A DNA stretch of 64,000 nt, taken from the NCBI GenBank assembly GCA_039707655.1, contig CM077665.1:86259954-86323953 (forward strand), written 5' to 3'. This DNA is from Elymus sibiricus. Lineage: Eukaryota; Streptophyta; Magnoliopsida; Poales; Poaceae. Shown here piece after piece: positions 48,883 through 58,644 of the stretch. Numbering within the stretch: position 1 is the stretch's first letter; the number at the start of each line of letters is the position of its first letter. Position numbers and translations under genes: made by a program. The notes beneath the pieces were generated by a model that had not been told where the DNA came from, did not search any database, and saw only the letters and a list, made by a program, of their open reading frames with translations.

Positions 48883-50670
48883 TGTTGGAAATATGCCCTA
48901 GAGGCAATAATAAAGTGATTATTATTATATTTCCTTGTTCACGATAATCGTTTATTATCCATTATATAATTGTATTGATTGGAAACACAAATACATGTGC
49001 GGATACATAGACAACACTGTGTCCCTAGTATGGCTCTAGTAGACTAGCTCGTTGATCAAAGATGGTCAAGGTTTCCTAGCCATAGACATGAGATGTCATT
49101 TGATAACGGGATCACATCATTAGGAGAATGATGTGATGGACAAGACCCAAACTATGAACGTAGCATATGATCGTGTCAGTTTATTGCTATAGTTTTTTGC
49201 ATGTCAAGTATCTGTTCCGATGACCATGAGATCATGCAACTCGCTGACACCGGAGTAATACCTTGTGTGTATCAAACGTCGCAACGTAACTGGGTGACTA
49301 TAAAGGTGCTCTAAAGGTATCTCCAAGGGTGTCTGTTGAGTTGGCATGGATCGAGACTGGGATTTGTTACTCCGTGTGACGGAGAGGTATCTCAGGGCCC
49401 ACTCGGTAATAAAACATCACAATAAGCCTTGCAAGCAAAGTGACTAAAGAGTTAGCCACGGGATCTTGTATTACGGAACGAGTAAAGAGACTTGCCGGTA
49501 ACGAGATTGAACTAGGTATAGAGATACCGACGATCGAATCCCGGGTAAGTAACATACCGAAGAACAAAGGGAACAGCATACATGATTAACTGAATCCTTG
49601 ACATAGAGGTTCAACCGATAAAGATCTTCGTAGAATATGTAGGAACCAATATGGGCATCTAGGTCCCGCTATTGGTTATTGACCATAGAGGTGTCTCGGT
49701 CATGTCTACATAGTTCTCGAACCCGCAGGGTCTGCACACTTAACGTTCGGTGACGTTTCGGTAGTATTGAGTTATGTATGGTAGTGACCGAAGGTTGTTT
49801 GGAGTCCCAGATGAGATCCCGGACGTCACGAGGAGCTCCGGAATGGTCCGGAGGTAAAGATTGATATATAGGAAGTCCCGTTTTGGTCTCTGGAAAAGTT
49901 TCGGGCATTTCCGGTAGTGTACCGGGAGTGACGAATGGGTTCCGGGGGGTCCACCAAGTAGGGCCCACCCACCACAAGGGTCACATGGGCCTAGGAGGTG
50001 GTGCACCAGCCCCTGGTGGGCTGGCCGGCCAGCCCCTAGGAGGCCCTTGCACAAGGGTGGGGAAGGGGCCAAGTGGGGAGGAGTCCTACTAGGATTCCAC
50101 CTCCCTTGTGGGAGGTGGACTCCTCCCCCTTGGTGGTGGTTTGGCCGAACCCATAGGGGAAACCCTAGGGCTGCCTCCTCCCCCTCCCTCCTATATATAC
50201 TAGAGGTTTTTGAGGGCAGCCCCCCAACCTGAAAAGCCACGGCTGCCTCTCTCTCCCTCTAGATCTGTTCTCCACTAGATCGTCTCGGTTGCGCTTGGCG
50301 AAGCCCTGCCGGGACAGCACCACCACCACCGTCACCACGCCGTCGTGCTGCCGGAGTACTCATATACCTCTTCGCTCCCTTCTTGCTGGATCAAGAAGGC
50401 GGAGATCGTCATCGAGCTGTACGTATGTTGAACGCGGAGGTGCCGTCCGTTCGGCGCTAGATCGGGACGGATCGTGATTGGATCGCGGGACGACTTGCGA
50501 TTTGGATCGCGAAGACATTCGACTACATCAACCGCGTTTCTTAACGCTTCCCGCTTAGCGATCTACAAGGGTATGTAGATCCACTCTCCCTCTCGTAGAT
50601 GCTCATCACCATGGATAGATCTTGCGTGTGCGTAGGAATTTTTTTGTTTCCCATGCAATGTTCCCCAAGA
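48883..50670 (+). repeat. B 3' LTR
   Basis: Aligns throughout with 40,244-42,033. It is preceded by AAGTGGGAGAC at 48,872-48,882, the polypurine tract. Confidence 0.92.
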
Positions 50671-50675
50671 CCAAG

Positions 50676-51005
50676 TTGCTTTCCACCCAATCAATCTCTT
50701 CTACCAAGCCAAATTCTGCGAGAGAGTGGTTGAGTGTTGAGGAGACTATCTTTTGAAGCACAAGAGCAAGGAGTTCATCATCCATACCACATCTATTACC
50801 TTTTGGAGAGTGGTGTCTCCTAGATTGGTTAGGTGTCGCTTGGGAGCCTCCAATTCGTGTGGAGTTGAACCAAGAAGTTTGTAAGGGCAAGGAGATCGCC
50901 TACTTCGTGAAGATCTACCCCGAGTGTGGCTAGTCCTTTGTGGACGTAAGCCATGGTGGAATAGACGAGGTTGCTACTTCGTGGACCCTTTGTGGGTGGA
51001 GCCCT
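50676..51005 (+). repeat. M 3' LTR, second part
   Basis: Matches 23,150-23,446 plus the first bases after element A in the 5' LTR. It ends with GCCCT, the target copy of T2. Confidence 0.88.
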
Positions 51006-52644
51006 TGATACGTCTCCAACGTATCTATAATTTATGAAGTATTCATGCCATGTTTACAATAATTCTATATGATTTTGGTATGATTTTATTCGAACTAACC
51101 TGGACTGACGCTGTTTTCAGCAGAGCTACCGTGGTGTTGTTTTTTGTGCAGAAATAAAAGTTCTCGGAATGGGCTGAAAATTTACGGAGAATATTTTTGG
51201 AAAATATAAAAAATACTGGAGCAAAAAAGCTGGGCCAGGAAGTGACCGAGGAGGCCACAAGCCTGGGGGGCGCCCCCCTAGGGCGCGCCCCCCCAGGCTT
51301 GTGGACTCCTCGGGCACCACCTTGACGTGAAACCGACGCCAAAAACTCCTATAAATACAGAAACCTCTGAAAAGAAACCTAGATCAGGAGTTCCGCCACC
51401 GCAAGCCTCCAGAGCCACGAAAAACCAATCGGGAGCCCGTTCCGGCACCCTGCCGGAGGGGGAAACCATCACCGGAGGCCATCTTCATCATCCCGGCGGT
51501 CTCCATGATGAGGAGGGAGTAGTTCACCCTCGGGGCTGAGGGTATGTACCAGTAGCTATGTGTTTGATCTCTCTCTCTCTCGTGTTCTTGAGATGGCACG
51601 ATCTTGATGTACCGCGAGCTTTATTGATATAGATGAATCATATGGAGTTTTCCCCTCTCTATCTTCTTGTGATGAATTGAGTTTTCCCTTTGAAGTTTTT
51701 CTTACCGGATTGAGTCTTTAAGGATTTGAGAACACTTGATGTATGTCTTGCGATGGGATATCCGTGGTGACAATGGGATGTTCTATTGATCCACTTGATG
51801 TATGTTTTGGTGATCAACTTGCGGGTTCCGTGACCTTGGGAATCTATGCATAGGGGTTGGCACATGTTTTCGTCTTGAATCTCCGGTAGAAACTTTGGGG
51901 CACTCTTTGAAGTTCTTTGTGTTGGATTGAACATGATGAATCTAAAATTGTGTGATGCATATCGTATAATCAAGCCCATGGGTACTTGTGGTGACATTGG
52001 AGTATCTAGGTGACATTAGGGTTTTGGTTGATGTGTATCTTAAGGTGTTATTTTAGTACGAACTCTAGGGCTGTTCGTGACACTTATAGGGATAGCTCAT
52101 AAGATTGATCAGAAAAGATAACTTTGAGGTGGTTTCGTACCCTACAATAATTTCTTCGTTTGTTCTCCGCTATTTGTGACTTTGGAGTGAACTCTTTGTC
52201 GCACACGTGAGGGATTTACATATGATTCAACTATGTTAGTATTGTTGAGAGAACTTGTACTAGTGAAAGTATGAACCCTAGGCCTTGTTTCTAAGCATTG
52301 CAATACCGTTTGTGCTCACTTTTATCATTAGTTACCTTGCTGATTTTATATTTTCAGATTATAAAAACCTATATCTACCATCCATATTACACTTGTACCA
52401 CCCTCTCTTCGCCGAACTAGTGCACTTATACAATTTACCATCGTATTGGGTGTGTTGGGGACACAAGAGACTCTTTGTTATTTGGTTGCAGGGTTGTTTG
52501 AGAGAGACCATCTTCATCCTACGCCTCCCACGGATTGATAAACCTTAGGTCATCCACTTGAGGAAATTTGCTACTGTCCTACAAAACTCTGCGCTTGGAG
52601 GCCCAACACGAGTCTACAAGAAGAAGGTTGTGTAGTAGACATCA
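51006..52644 (+). repeat. T2 5' LTR
   Basis: TGATACGTCTCCAACG to GTAGACATCA. It holds a long GC-rich inverted repeat at about 51,250-51,310 and a TATA box, TATAAATA, at 51,350-51,357. Confidence 0.92.
51250..51310. repeat. GC-rich inverted repeat upstream of the T2 TATA box
   Basis: CCACAAGCCTGGGGGGCGC pairs with GCGCCCCCCCAGGCTTGTGG across a short CCCCCTAGGG loop, making a strong potential hairpin. In the 3' LTR this hairpin is largely removed by a deletion of about 155 bp. Confidence 0.85.
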
Positions 52645-52654
52645 AGCTCTTTTC

Positions 52655-52733
52655 TGGCGCCGTTGCCGGGGAGGCTAGGTAAGCGGCACTCACATCCCGT
52701 CAACGAAGCTCTTTTCTGGCGCCGTTGCCGGGG
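52655..52733 (+). other. Duplicated tRNA-Asp primer-binding site of T2
   Basis: TGGCGCCGTTGCCGGGG, an exact tRNA-Asp complement, occurs at 52,655-52,671 and again at 52,717-52,733. Each is preceded by AAGCTCTTTTC and followed by AGG, giving a 62-bp tandem duplication. The first copy is 10 nt from the LTR end. Confidence 0.9.
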
Positions 52734-52832
52734 AGGTGAGTGCTTGAAGGTATATCTTTAGATCTTGCAATTGAATCTTTTAGTTTCTTGTTTTATCACT
52801 AGTTTGGTTTTATAAAAGAAAACTACAAAAAA

Positions 52833-53617
52833 ATGGAGTTTAGGTTGCATCAATTGGTTCGTCTTTTTAATGTCTTTCGTGAAAATGATGGTTTGGAAAA
52901 TTGTGCTCAATTGGTAGAGGAAGAATTTATGAAAATACTTAATGAGAATTCCTTGAATGATGAGCATGATTGCAATATTGCTAGTATGAATTCTCTGAAT
53001 ATCCATGATGCTAATGATATGGAAAGCCACAAGCTTGGGGATGCTATGTTTGATGAAGATGATAATTTTAGTCCCCCAAGTTTTGATGAGCAAATTTGTT
53101 ATGATAATGACATGCCTACTATCTATGATGATTATGACGATGACATGTATGCTATGAAGAGTGATAGTAACTATGAAACTTGTCATCATGATTTTAATAT
53201 TCAAAGTGGTTATGTCAATCAAGCATCTCATGATAGTTATTTTGTTGAGTTTACTCCCACTATTAGTCATGAGAAGAAATTTCTTGTGTGGAGAGTAGTA
53301 AAATTTCTATGCTTGTAGATCATGAAAAGAATGCTTTATGTGCTGGTTATATTGTGAAATTCCTTCATGATCCTACTGAAAATTATTATGAGGGAGGAAC
53401 ATATGCTTGTAGGAATTGCAATAATATCAAGTTTCCTCTCTATGTGTTCAAAGTTTTGAAGTCATGCTTGTTGTGCCTTCCTATGCTAGTTGATTCTTGC
53501 TCCGATAAATTATTTGCTCACAAAATCCCTATGCATAGGAATTGGGTTAGGCTTAAATGTGCTAGTCATATGCTTCATGATGCTCTCTTTGTGTTTCAAT
53601 TCTTATCTTTTTTGTGA
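52833..53617 (+). pseudogene. T2 internal protein (acidic, Asp/Tyr-rich), one frameshift
   Basis: About 260 codons from the ATG at 52,833, with one frame change near 53,285. The central part is extremely acidic with many Asp, Tyr, Met and Asn residues (YDDYDDDMYAMKSD and neighbours). The C-terminal part has NYYEGGT, PLYV and IPMHRNWVRLKC, matching the same landmarks in the T1 protein. It has no known catalytic domain and is shorter than the T1 product (about 449 codons). I do not know its function. Conservation across two LTR families implies selection at some time in the past. Confidence 0.75.
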
Positions 53618-56600
53618 GCATCATTGAAATCATCATGCCTAGCTAAAAGGCATTAAAGAAAAGCGCTTGTTGGGAGACAACCCAACACTTTTACTTTTTG
53701 TTTTTGTGTGTCCACATGATTAAGCTACTGTATAATCATGTTTTATAGCTTTTGTTTCAATAAAGTGCCAAGTAAAGCCTTTGGGATAGTGTGGATGATT
53801 GTTGACTTGATTCTGTGCAAAAACAGAAACTTTTGCTCACAGTCCAGGAATTTTTAAAATTCACTGGAACGTGATTTTGATCTGAATTTTTTACACATGA
53901 TTTATATACAAATTACCTAGATTTTCCTAATTTTTCAGAATTTTTAGAGACAGGGAAGTATGGTTACGCTACAGATCTTCACACACTGTTCTATTTTTGA
54001 CAGATTCTGTTTTGCATGCATAGTTTGCTTGTTTTAGTGTTCCCATAGCTTATATTCAGTGATATAAATTATGGGAATGATAGAATACCGTAGGTATCAT
54101 GTGGGAACAATTATGAATCTTGTCTTGACAGTACCTAAGTGAATGATCTATCTTTATTATACTAACCCATCTCACGAAGTTCAGTTAAGTTTTGTGTGAT
54201 TGAAGTTTTCAAGTTTTGGGTGAGACACCGATATGAGGAGAACAAGGAGTGACAAGAACCTAAGATTGGGGATGCCCAAGGCACCCCCAAGGTAATATCC
54301 AAGGAAGACTCAAGCGCCTAAGCTTGGGGATGCCCCGGAAGGCATCTCCTCTTTCATCTTCAACACTATCGGTATATCTTACTTGGAGCTATATTTTTAT
54401 TCGTCACATAATATGAGTTTTGCTTGGAGCGTCATTTTATTTTCTTGTTTTCTGTTAGGTGTTATTTATAATCTTGTTTTTCAATAAAAAGTTCCAAGAA
54501 TTGTCTTAGGATGCTTGCATTGCATGTTTTGATGTGTGCTGTGTAAAAACAGAAACTTTTGCTGTGGTGTTTGAATTTTCATATTTTACAGGAACGTGGA
54601 ACGTTTCTGAAATTTTTACACAGTGTTGTCATATAATTTTTTTAGCATTTCCTAAATTTTCACAATTTTTTGAGTTACAGAAGTACACTGTTTTCATAAA
54701 TTGCTACAGACTGTTCTGTTTGGACAGATTGCTGTCATAGTTTTGTTATCTACTTATCCTATAGTTTCCATAGCCTATATTGGTAGATATAAATTGTGGA
54801 AATGATAGTAAACAGTACCTAATGTTTGAAAATTATTGTGGAACTTGTCTTGGCAGTACTTAAAGAGTTGATTTATTATTATTTGTACTAACCTATCTCA
54901 CGAGTTCTTTTCGAGTTTTGTGTGGATGAAGTTTTTGAGAATAGGTGAAACCAAGATATGAGAGGATTGAACGAGATACAAAATCTCAAGCTTGGGGATG
55001 CCCAAGGCACCCCAAGTAAATATTTCAAGAAGTCTCAAGGATCTAAGCTTGGGGATGCTACGCATCCCACCTCTCTTCATCAACAATTATCGGTTAGCCA
55101 ATGTTGAGCCTAAATTTTTATTCGTTCACATGATGCGTGCTATTCTTGGAGTGCTATTTTTCTTTAGCTTGCTGTTTAATAAAATACTCAGATCTGAAAA
55201 TATTTATTGAGAGAGAGAGAGAGTCCTCACATAGCTGCTTAATTGTTTGACTACTCATTGATCTTCACTTATATCTTTTGAGAGTAGCTTGTCATTTGCT
55301 CTCATGCTTCACTTATACCTTTTTTGAGGGATGAAATCTTTATTCTCATGTGCTTCACTTATATTTGTTTGAGCTTGCCAAAAAGCAATGGCAATATATG
55401 AAACTAGTCCCAAAGTGATAGATATCCAAGGAGGATATAATAAAAGCTTTCATGAAGATCATGGGACAAATTAAACTTGATTCTTTGTAATAGTTTTGAA
55501 ACATGATGATAGTAATATGTGAGTCATGTTAGTGAGTAATTATGCTTTAGTAGGAATATTGGTGTTAAGGTTTGTGATTCCCTATGCAAGTACGAAAGTC
55601 AATAGTTATGCAATTAAGTTACATCCTACTTGTGGTGCATTATTCGGTGTTAGTTATGTTCAATGCTCACTTATGTGAATTTTCGTTTCTTGGCTTGGTT
55701 GCTTCCCAATCTATTTGCTAGCCTCCATTTGTACTAAGTAGAAATACTACTTGTGCATCCAAAATCCTTAAACCAAGTTTTGCCTTATGAGTCCACCATA
55801 CCTACCTATATGCGGTATTTCCATGCCGTTCCAAGCAAATTTGTATGTGCCATCTCTAAATTTTCAAAATAAATTTTCTCTTTTGTGTGCCCGTACCGCT
55901 CATGAAACGGTGGGGAGTATCCAATATTTTTCCATGCTAGGTGTGTTATTCTCACGATATGTGTTGATTCAATATCATTCACGAGAAAGTGGCTGGTATT
56001 CGAGATGCCCAGTTCCATGCTCAAAAATCAAATCAAAATATAATGAAGTAAAACTCCCCCAGGATTGTTGTTTGTATGGACGGTACCCGTGGATTCGGCT
56101 CGCCATGGAGTGTGATTGATTGGTGGAGGGGGAGTAAAAACTTTACCTTTCTGTTTGGGAACCGCCTATAATGTATCTAGCATGGAAAGTATTGTGAGCT
56201 ACTTTGTCGTTTTCATTGACAGGAAAAGCATGCCACTCAAAATATTTTTCTCTCTCAATTTAAAACTTTGAGCTCTGGCACCTCTACAAATCCCTACTTC
56301 CCTCTGCGAAGGGCCTCTCTATTTACTTTATGCAATTTTTATTTTTGCTTTGAGTCTCCATCTTCTCTTATAAGCACCAACTAGGGGGCACTATGATCGT
56401 ACTTGAGCATTGGGCATAGCTAATATTTGAGTGTGTTTCATGAATGGATCAATGATTGAGCATGATGGGCTAGGGATAACTTTCTTTAGTGTTGATATTT
56501 TGAAAGATATGGTTGCTTGTTGACATGCTTGAGTATTGAAGTCATTATGTTAAAACTAGACTATTGCTTTGAATCATTTACAAGTCCAAATGTCCAAGCT

Positions 56601-56712
56601 ATACAAAGAAGAAAAGAATATGATAAAAATGTAGCCAACATTCACACTTCATAAATTATATCTTTTATCATTTACCTACTCGAGGATGAGCAGGAATTAA
56701 GCTTGGGGATGC
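53618..56712 (+). other. T2 non-coding interior with a ~725-bp tandem duplication
   Basis: After the coding region, GGGAGACAACCCA follows AAAGAAAAGCGCTT at 53,654-53,683. Two diverged units then follow with a period of 722-726 bp, roughly 53,690-54,400 and 54,415-55,090. Each carries AACAGAAACTTTTGCT, ACACAG/ACACAT near a T-rich run, and two AAGCTTGGGGATGC copies (54,262, 54,320 and 54,988, 55,045; the first reads AAGATTGGGG). T1 has a single unit. Three GCTTCACTTATAT motifs lie at 55,263-55,375. The final AAGCTTGGGGATGC, at 56,699-56,712, is the polypurine tract. No gene is seen. Confidence 0.82.
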
Positions 56713-58195
56713 TGATACGTCTCCAACTTATCTATAATTTATTTAGTATTCATGCCATGTTTACAATAATTCTATATGATTTTGGTATGATTTTATTAGA
56801 ACTAACCCGGACGGGGGCGCGCCCCCCCCTAGGGCACGCCCCCTGGCGTGTGGACTCCTCGGGCACCGCCTTGACATGAAACCGACGCCAAAAACTCCTA
56901 TAAATACAAAAACCTCTGAAAAGAAACCTAGATCGGGAGTTCCGCCGCTGCAAGCCTCCAGAGCCACGAAAAACCAATCGGGAGCCCGTTCCGGCACCCT
57001 GCCGGAGGGGGAAACCATCAACGGAGGCCATCTTCATCATCCCGGCGGTCTCCATGACGAGGAGGGAGTAGTTCACCCTCGGGGCTGAGGGTATGTACCA
57101 GTAGCTATGTGTTTGATCTCTCTCTCTCTCTCGTGTTCTTGAGATGGCACGATCTTGATGTACCGCGAGCTTTATTGATATAGATGAATCATATGGAGTT
57201 TTCCCCTCTCTATCTTCTTGTGATGAATTGAGTTTTCCCTTTGAAGTTTTCTTATCGGATTGAGTCTTTAAGGATTTGAGAACACTTGATGTATGTCTTG
57301 CGATGGGATATCCGTGGTGACAATGGGATGTTCTATTGATCCACTTGATGTATGTTTTGGTGATCAACTTGCGGGTTCCGTGACCTTGGGAATCTATGCA
57401 TAGGGGTTGGCACATGTTTTCGTCTTGACTCTCCGGTAGAAACTTTGGGGCACTCTTTGAAGTTCTTTGTGTTGGATTGAACATGATGAATCTAAAATTG
57501 TGTGATGCATATCGTATAATCAAGCGCATGGGTACTTGTGGTGACATTGGAGTATCTAGGTGACATTAGGGTTTTGGTTGATGTGTATCTTAAGGTGTTA
57601 TTTTAGTACGAACTCTAGGGCTGTTCGTGACACTTATAGGGATAGCTCATAAGATTGATCAGAAAAGATAACTTTGAGGTGATTTCGTACCCTACAATAA
57701 TTTCTTCGTTTGTTCTCCGCTATTTGTGACTTTGGAGTGAACTCTTTGTCGCACACGTGAGGGATTTACATATGATTCAACTATGTTAGTATTGTTGAGA
57801 GAATTTGTACTAGTGAAAGTATGAACCCTAGGCCTTGTTTCTAAGCATTGCAATACCATTTGTGCTCACTTTTATCATTATTTACCTTGCTGTTTTTATA
57901 TTTTCAGATTATAAAAACCTATATCTACCATCCATATTACACTTGTATCACCCTCTCTTCGCCGAACTAGTGCACTTATACAATTTACCATTGTATTGGG
58001 TGTGTTGGGGACACAAGAGGCTCTTTGTTATTTGGTTCCAGGGTTGTTTGAGAGAGACCATCTTCATCCTACGCCTCCCACGGATTGATAAACCTTAGGT
58101 CATCCAATTGAGGAAAATTTGCTACTGTCCTACAAAACTCTGCGCTTGGAGGCCCAACACGAGTCTACAAGAAGAAGGTTGTGTAGTAGACATCA
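56713..58195 (+). repeat. T2 3' LTR (internal deletion)
   Basis: Aligns with the 5' LTR except that about 155 bp are missing around 56,812-56,820, corresponding to 51,100-51,270. The deletion ends within the GC-rich hairpin. The TATA box, TATAAATA, is kept at 56,899-56,906. Confidence 0.92.
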
Positions 58196-58200
58196 GCCCT

Positions 58201-58513
58201 CCGTGGACTCGCGCAACCGTGACCCTCCGTGGGTTGAAGTCTCCATCAACGTCGACGTACGATAGCACACCTATCGAAACCAAAGGAAAAATCTTCGAGT
58301 CCCCATTGCGTTTTATCCTCCTATCCCTTCCCTCTACTTACACTTGCATGTCTTTACTTTCCGCCGCTATACTCGTAGATATGCATGTGTAGGATGTGCT
58401 AGACTTGGTGAAATTCCTAAAACTTGCCAACCATTAAAATTGGGAAAAGGTTAAGATTTTATTTGGTCAAGTAGTCTAATCACCCCCCCTCTAGTCATAC
58501 TTTGGATCCTACA
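58201..58513 (+). repeat. M 3' LTR, last part
   Basis: Matches 32,515-32,831 and ends GGATCCTACA. It is preceded by the second GCCCT target copy of T2. Confidence 0.88.
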
Positions 58514-58644
58514 AACGTCTCATCATCCCCAAGTTTAATTCCTACTCGTCCTCGAGTAGGTAAATGATAAAAGAAATAATTTATGAAGTGTGAATGCTAG
58601 CATAGTGCAAAAGTTTTATAAACGATAATTTCAATCACCTTTTC
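58514..58644 (-). mobile_element. T3 remnant: end of LTR and start of interior
   Basis: AACGTCTCA (58,514-58,522) supplies the missing LTR end of T3. The following sequence is the reverse complement of the interior end of T2/T1, including the polypurine tract (CATCCCCAAG...) and the CCTCGAGTAGGTAAATGATAAAAG block seen at about 56,665-56,690. It continues for about 120 bp until the CACTA end. Confidence 0.82.

Larger units (their letters stand above)
40244..50670 (+). mobile_element. B: decayed Angela-type Copia retrotransposon carrying a solo LTR
   Basis: Two LTRs (1,790 and 1,788 bp) flank a gag-pol clearly related to element A. The target copies are CTAAG (40,239-40,243) and CCAAG (50,671-50,675), one difference. 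The U3 region differs completely from that of A (no GCGGTAGTACCGC array; a GC-rich GGTGGGCTGGCC region instead), so A and B are different subfamilies sharing similar proteins. The last base pair of its 3' LTR reads GA instead of CA. Removing the 1,549-bp inserted LTR and its TSD gives an element of about 8.9 kb. Confidence 0.93.
51006..58195 (+). mobile_element. T2: complete non-autonomous LTR retrotransposon, tRNA-Asp primed
   Basis: LTRs of 1,639 and 1,483 bp, a 4.07-kb interior, and a perfect TSD, GCCCT (51,001-51,005 and 58,196-58,200). It has the same plan as T1: tRNA-Asp primer site, one acidic protein, no pol, AAGCTTGGGGATGC before the 3' LTR. The LTR sequence belongs to the T3 family, not T1. 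Outside one deletion the two LTRs are nearly identical, so this is one of the youngest insertions in the window. Confidence 0.92.
22289..58513 (+). mobile_element. M: pol-less LTR retrotransposon, SIRE/Maximus-like, interrupted by three nested elements
   Basis: The two LTRs, about 1.50 kb each once insertions are removed, start TGAAAGCACAACTTCTCC (22,289 and 39,385) and end GATCCTACA (32,831 and 58,513). The interior is 32,832-39,384 (6.55 kb). It has a Met-tRNA primer site, a gag-like pseudogene, a second coding block and a polypurine tract, but no protease, integrase, reverse transcriptase or RNase H. Flanking GACGC (22,284-22,288) and AACGT (58,514-58,518) are consistent with an original GACGT TSD with one change on each side. 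This fits because both flanks belong to one T3 element. The gag resembles the Copia SIRE lineage; Maximus is the obvious Triticeae comparison, not verified. Confidence 0.85.

Noticed and set aside
52758..53270. 170-codon Ile/Met-rich frame on the minus strand
   Set aside because: It is the mirror of the Asp/Tyr-rich T2 gene; Asp and Asn codons read as Ile, His and Val in antisense.
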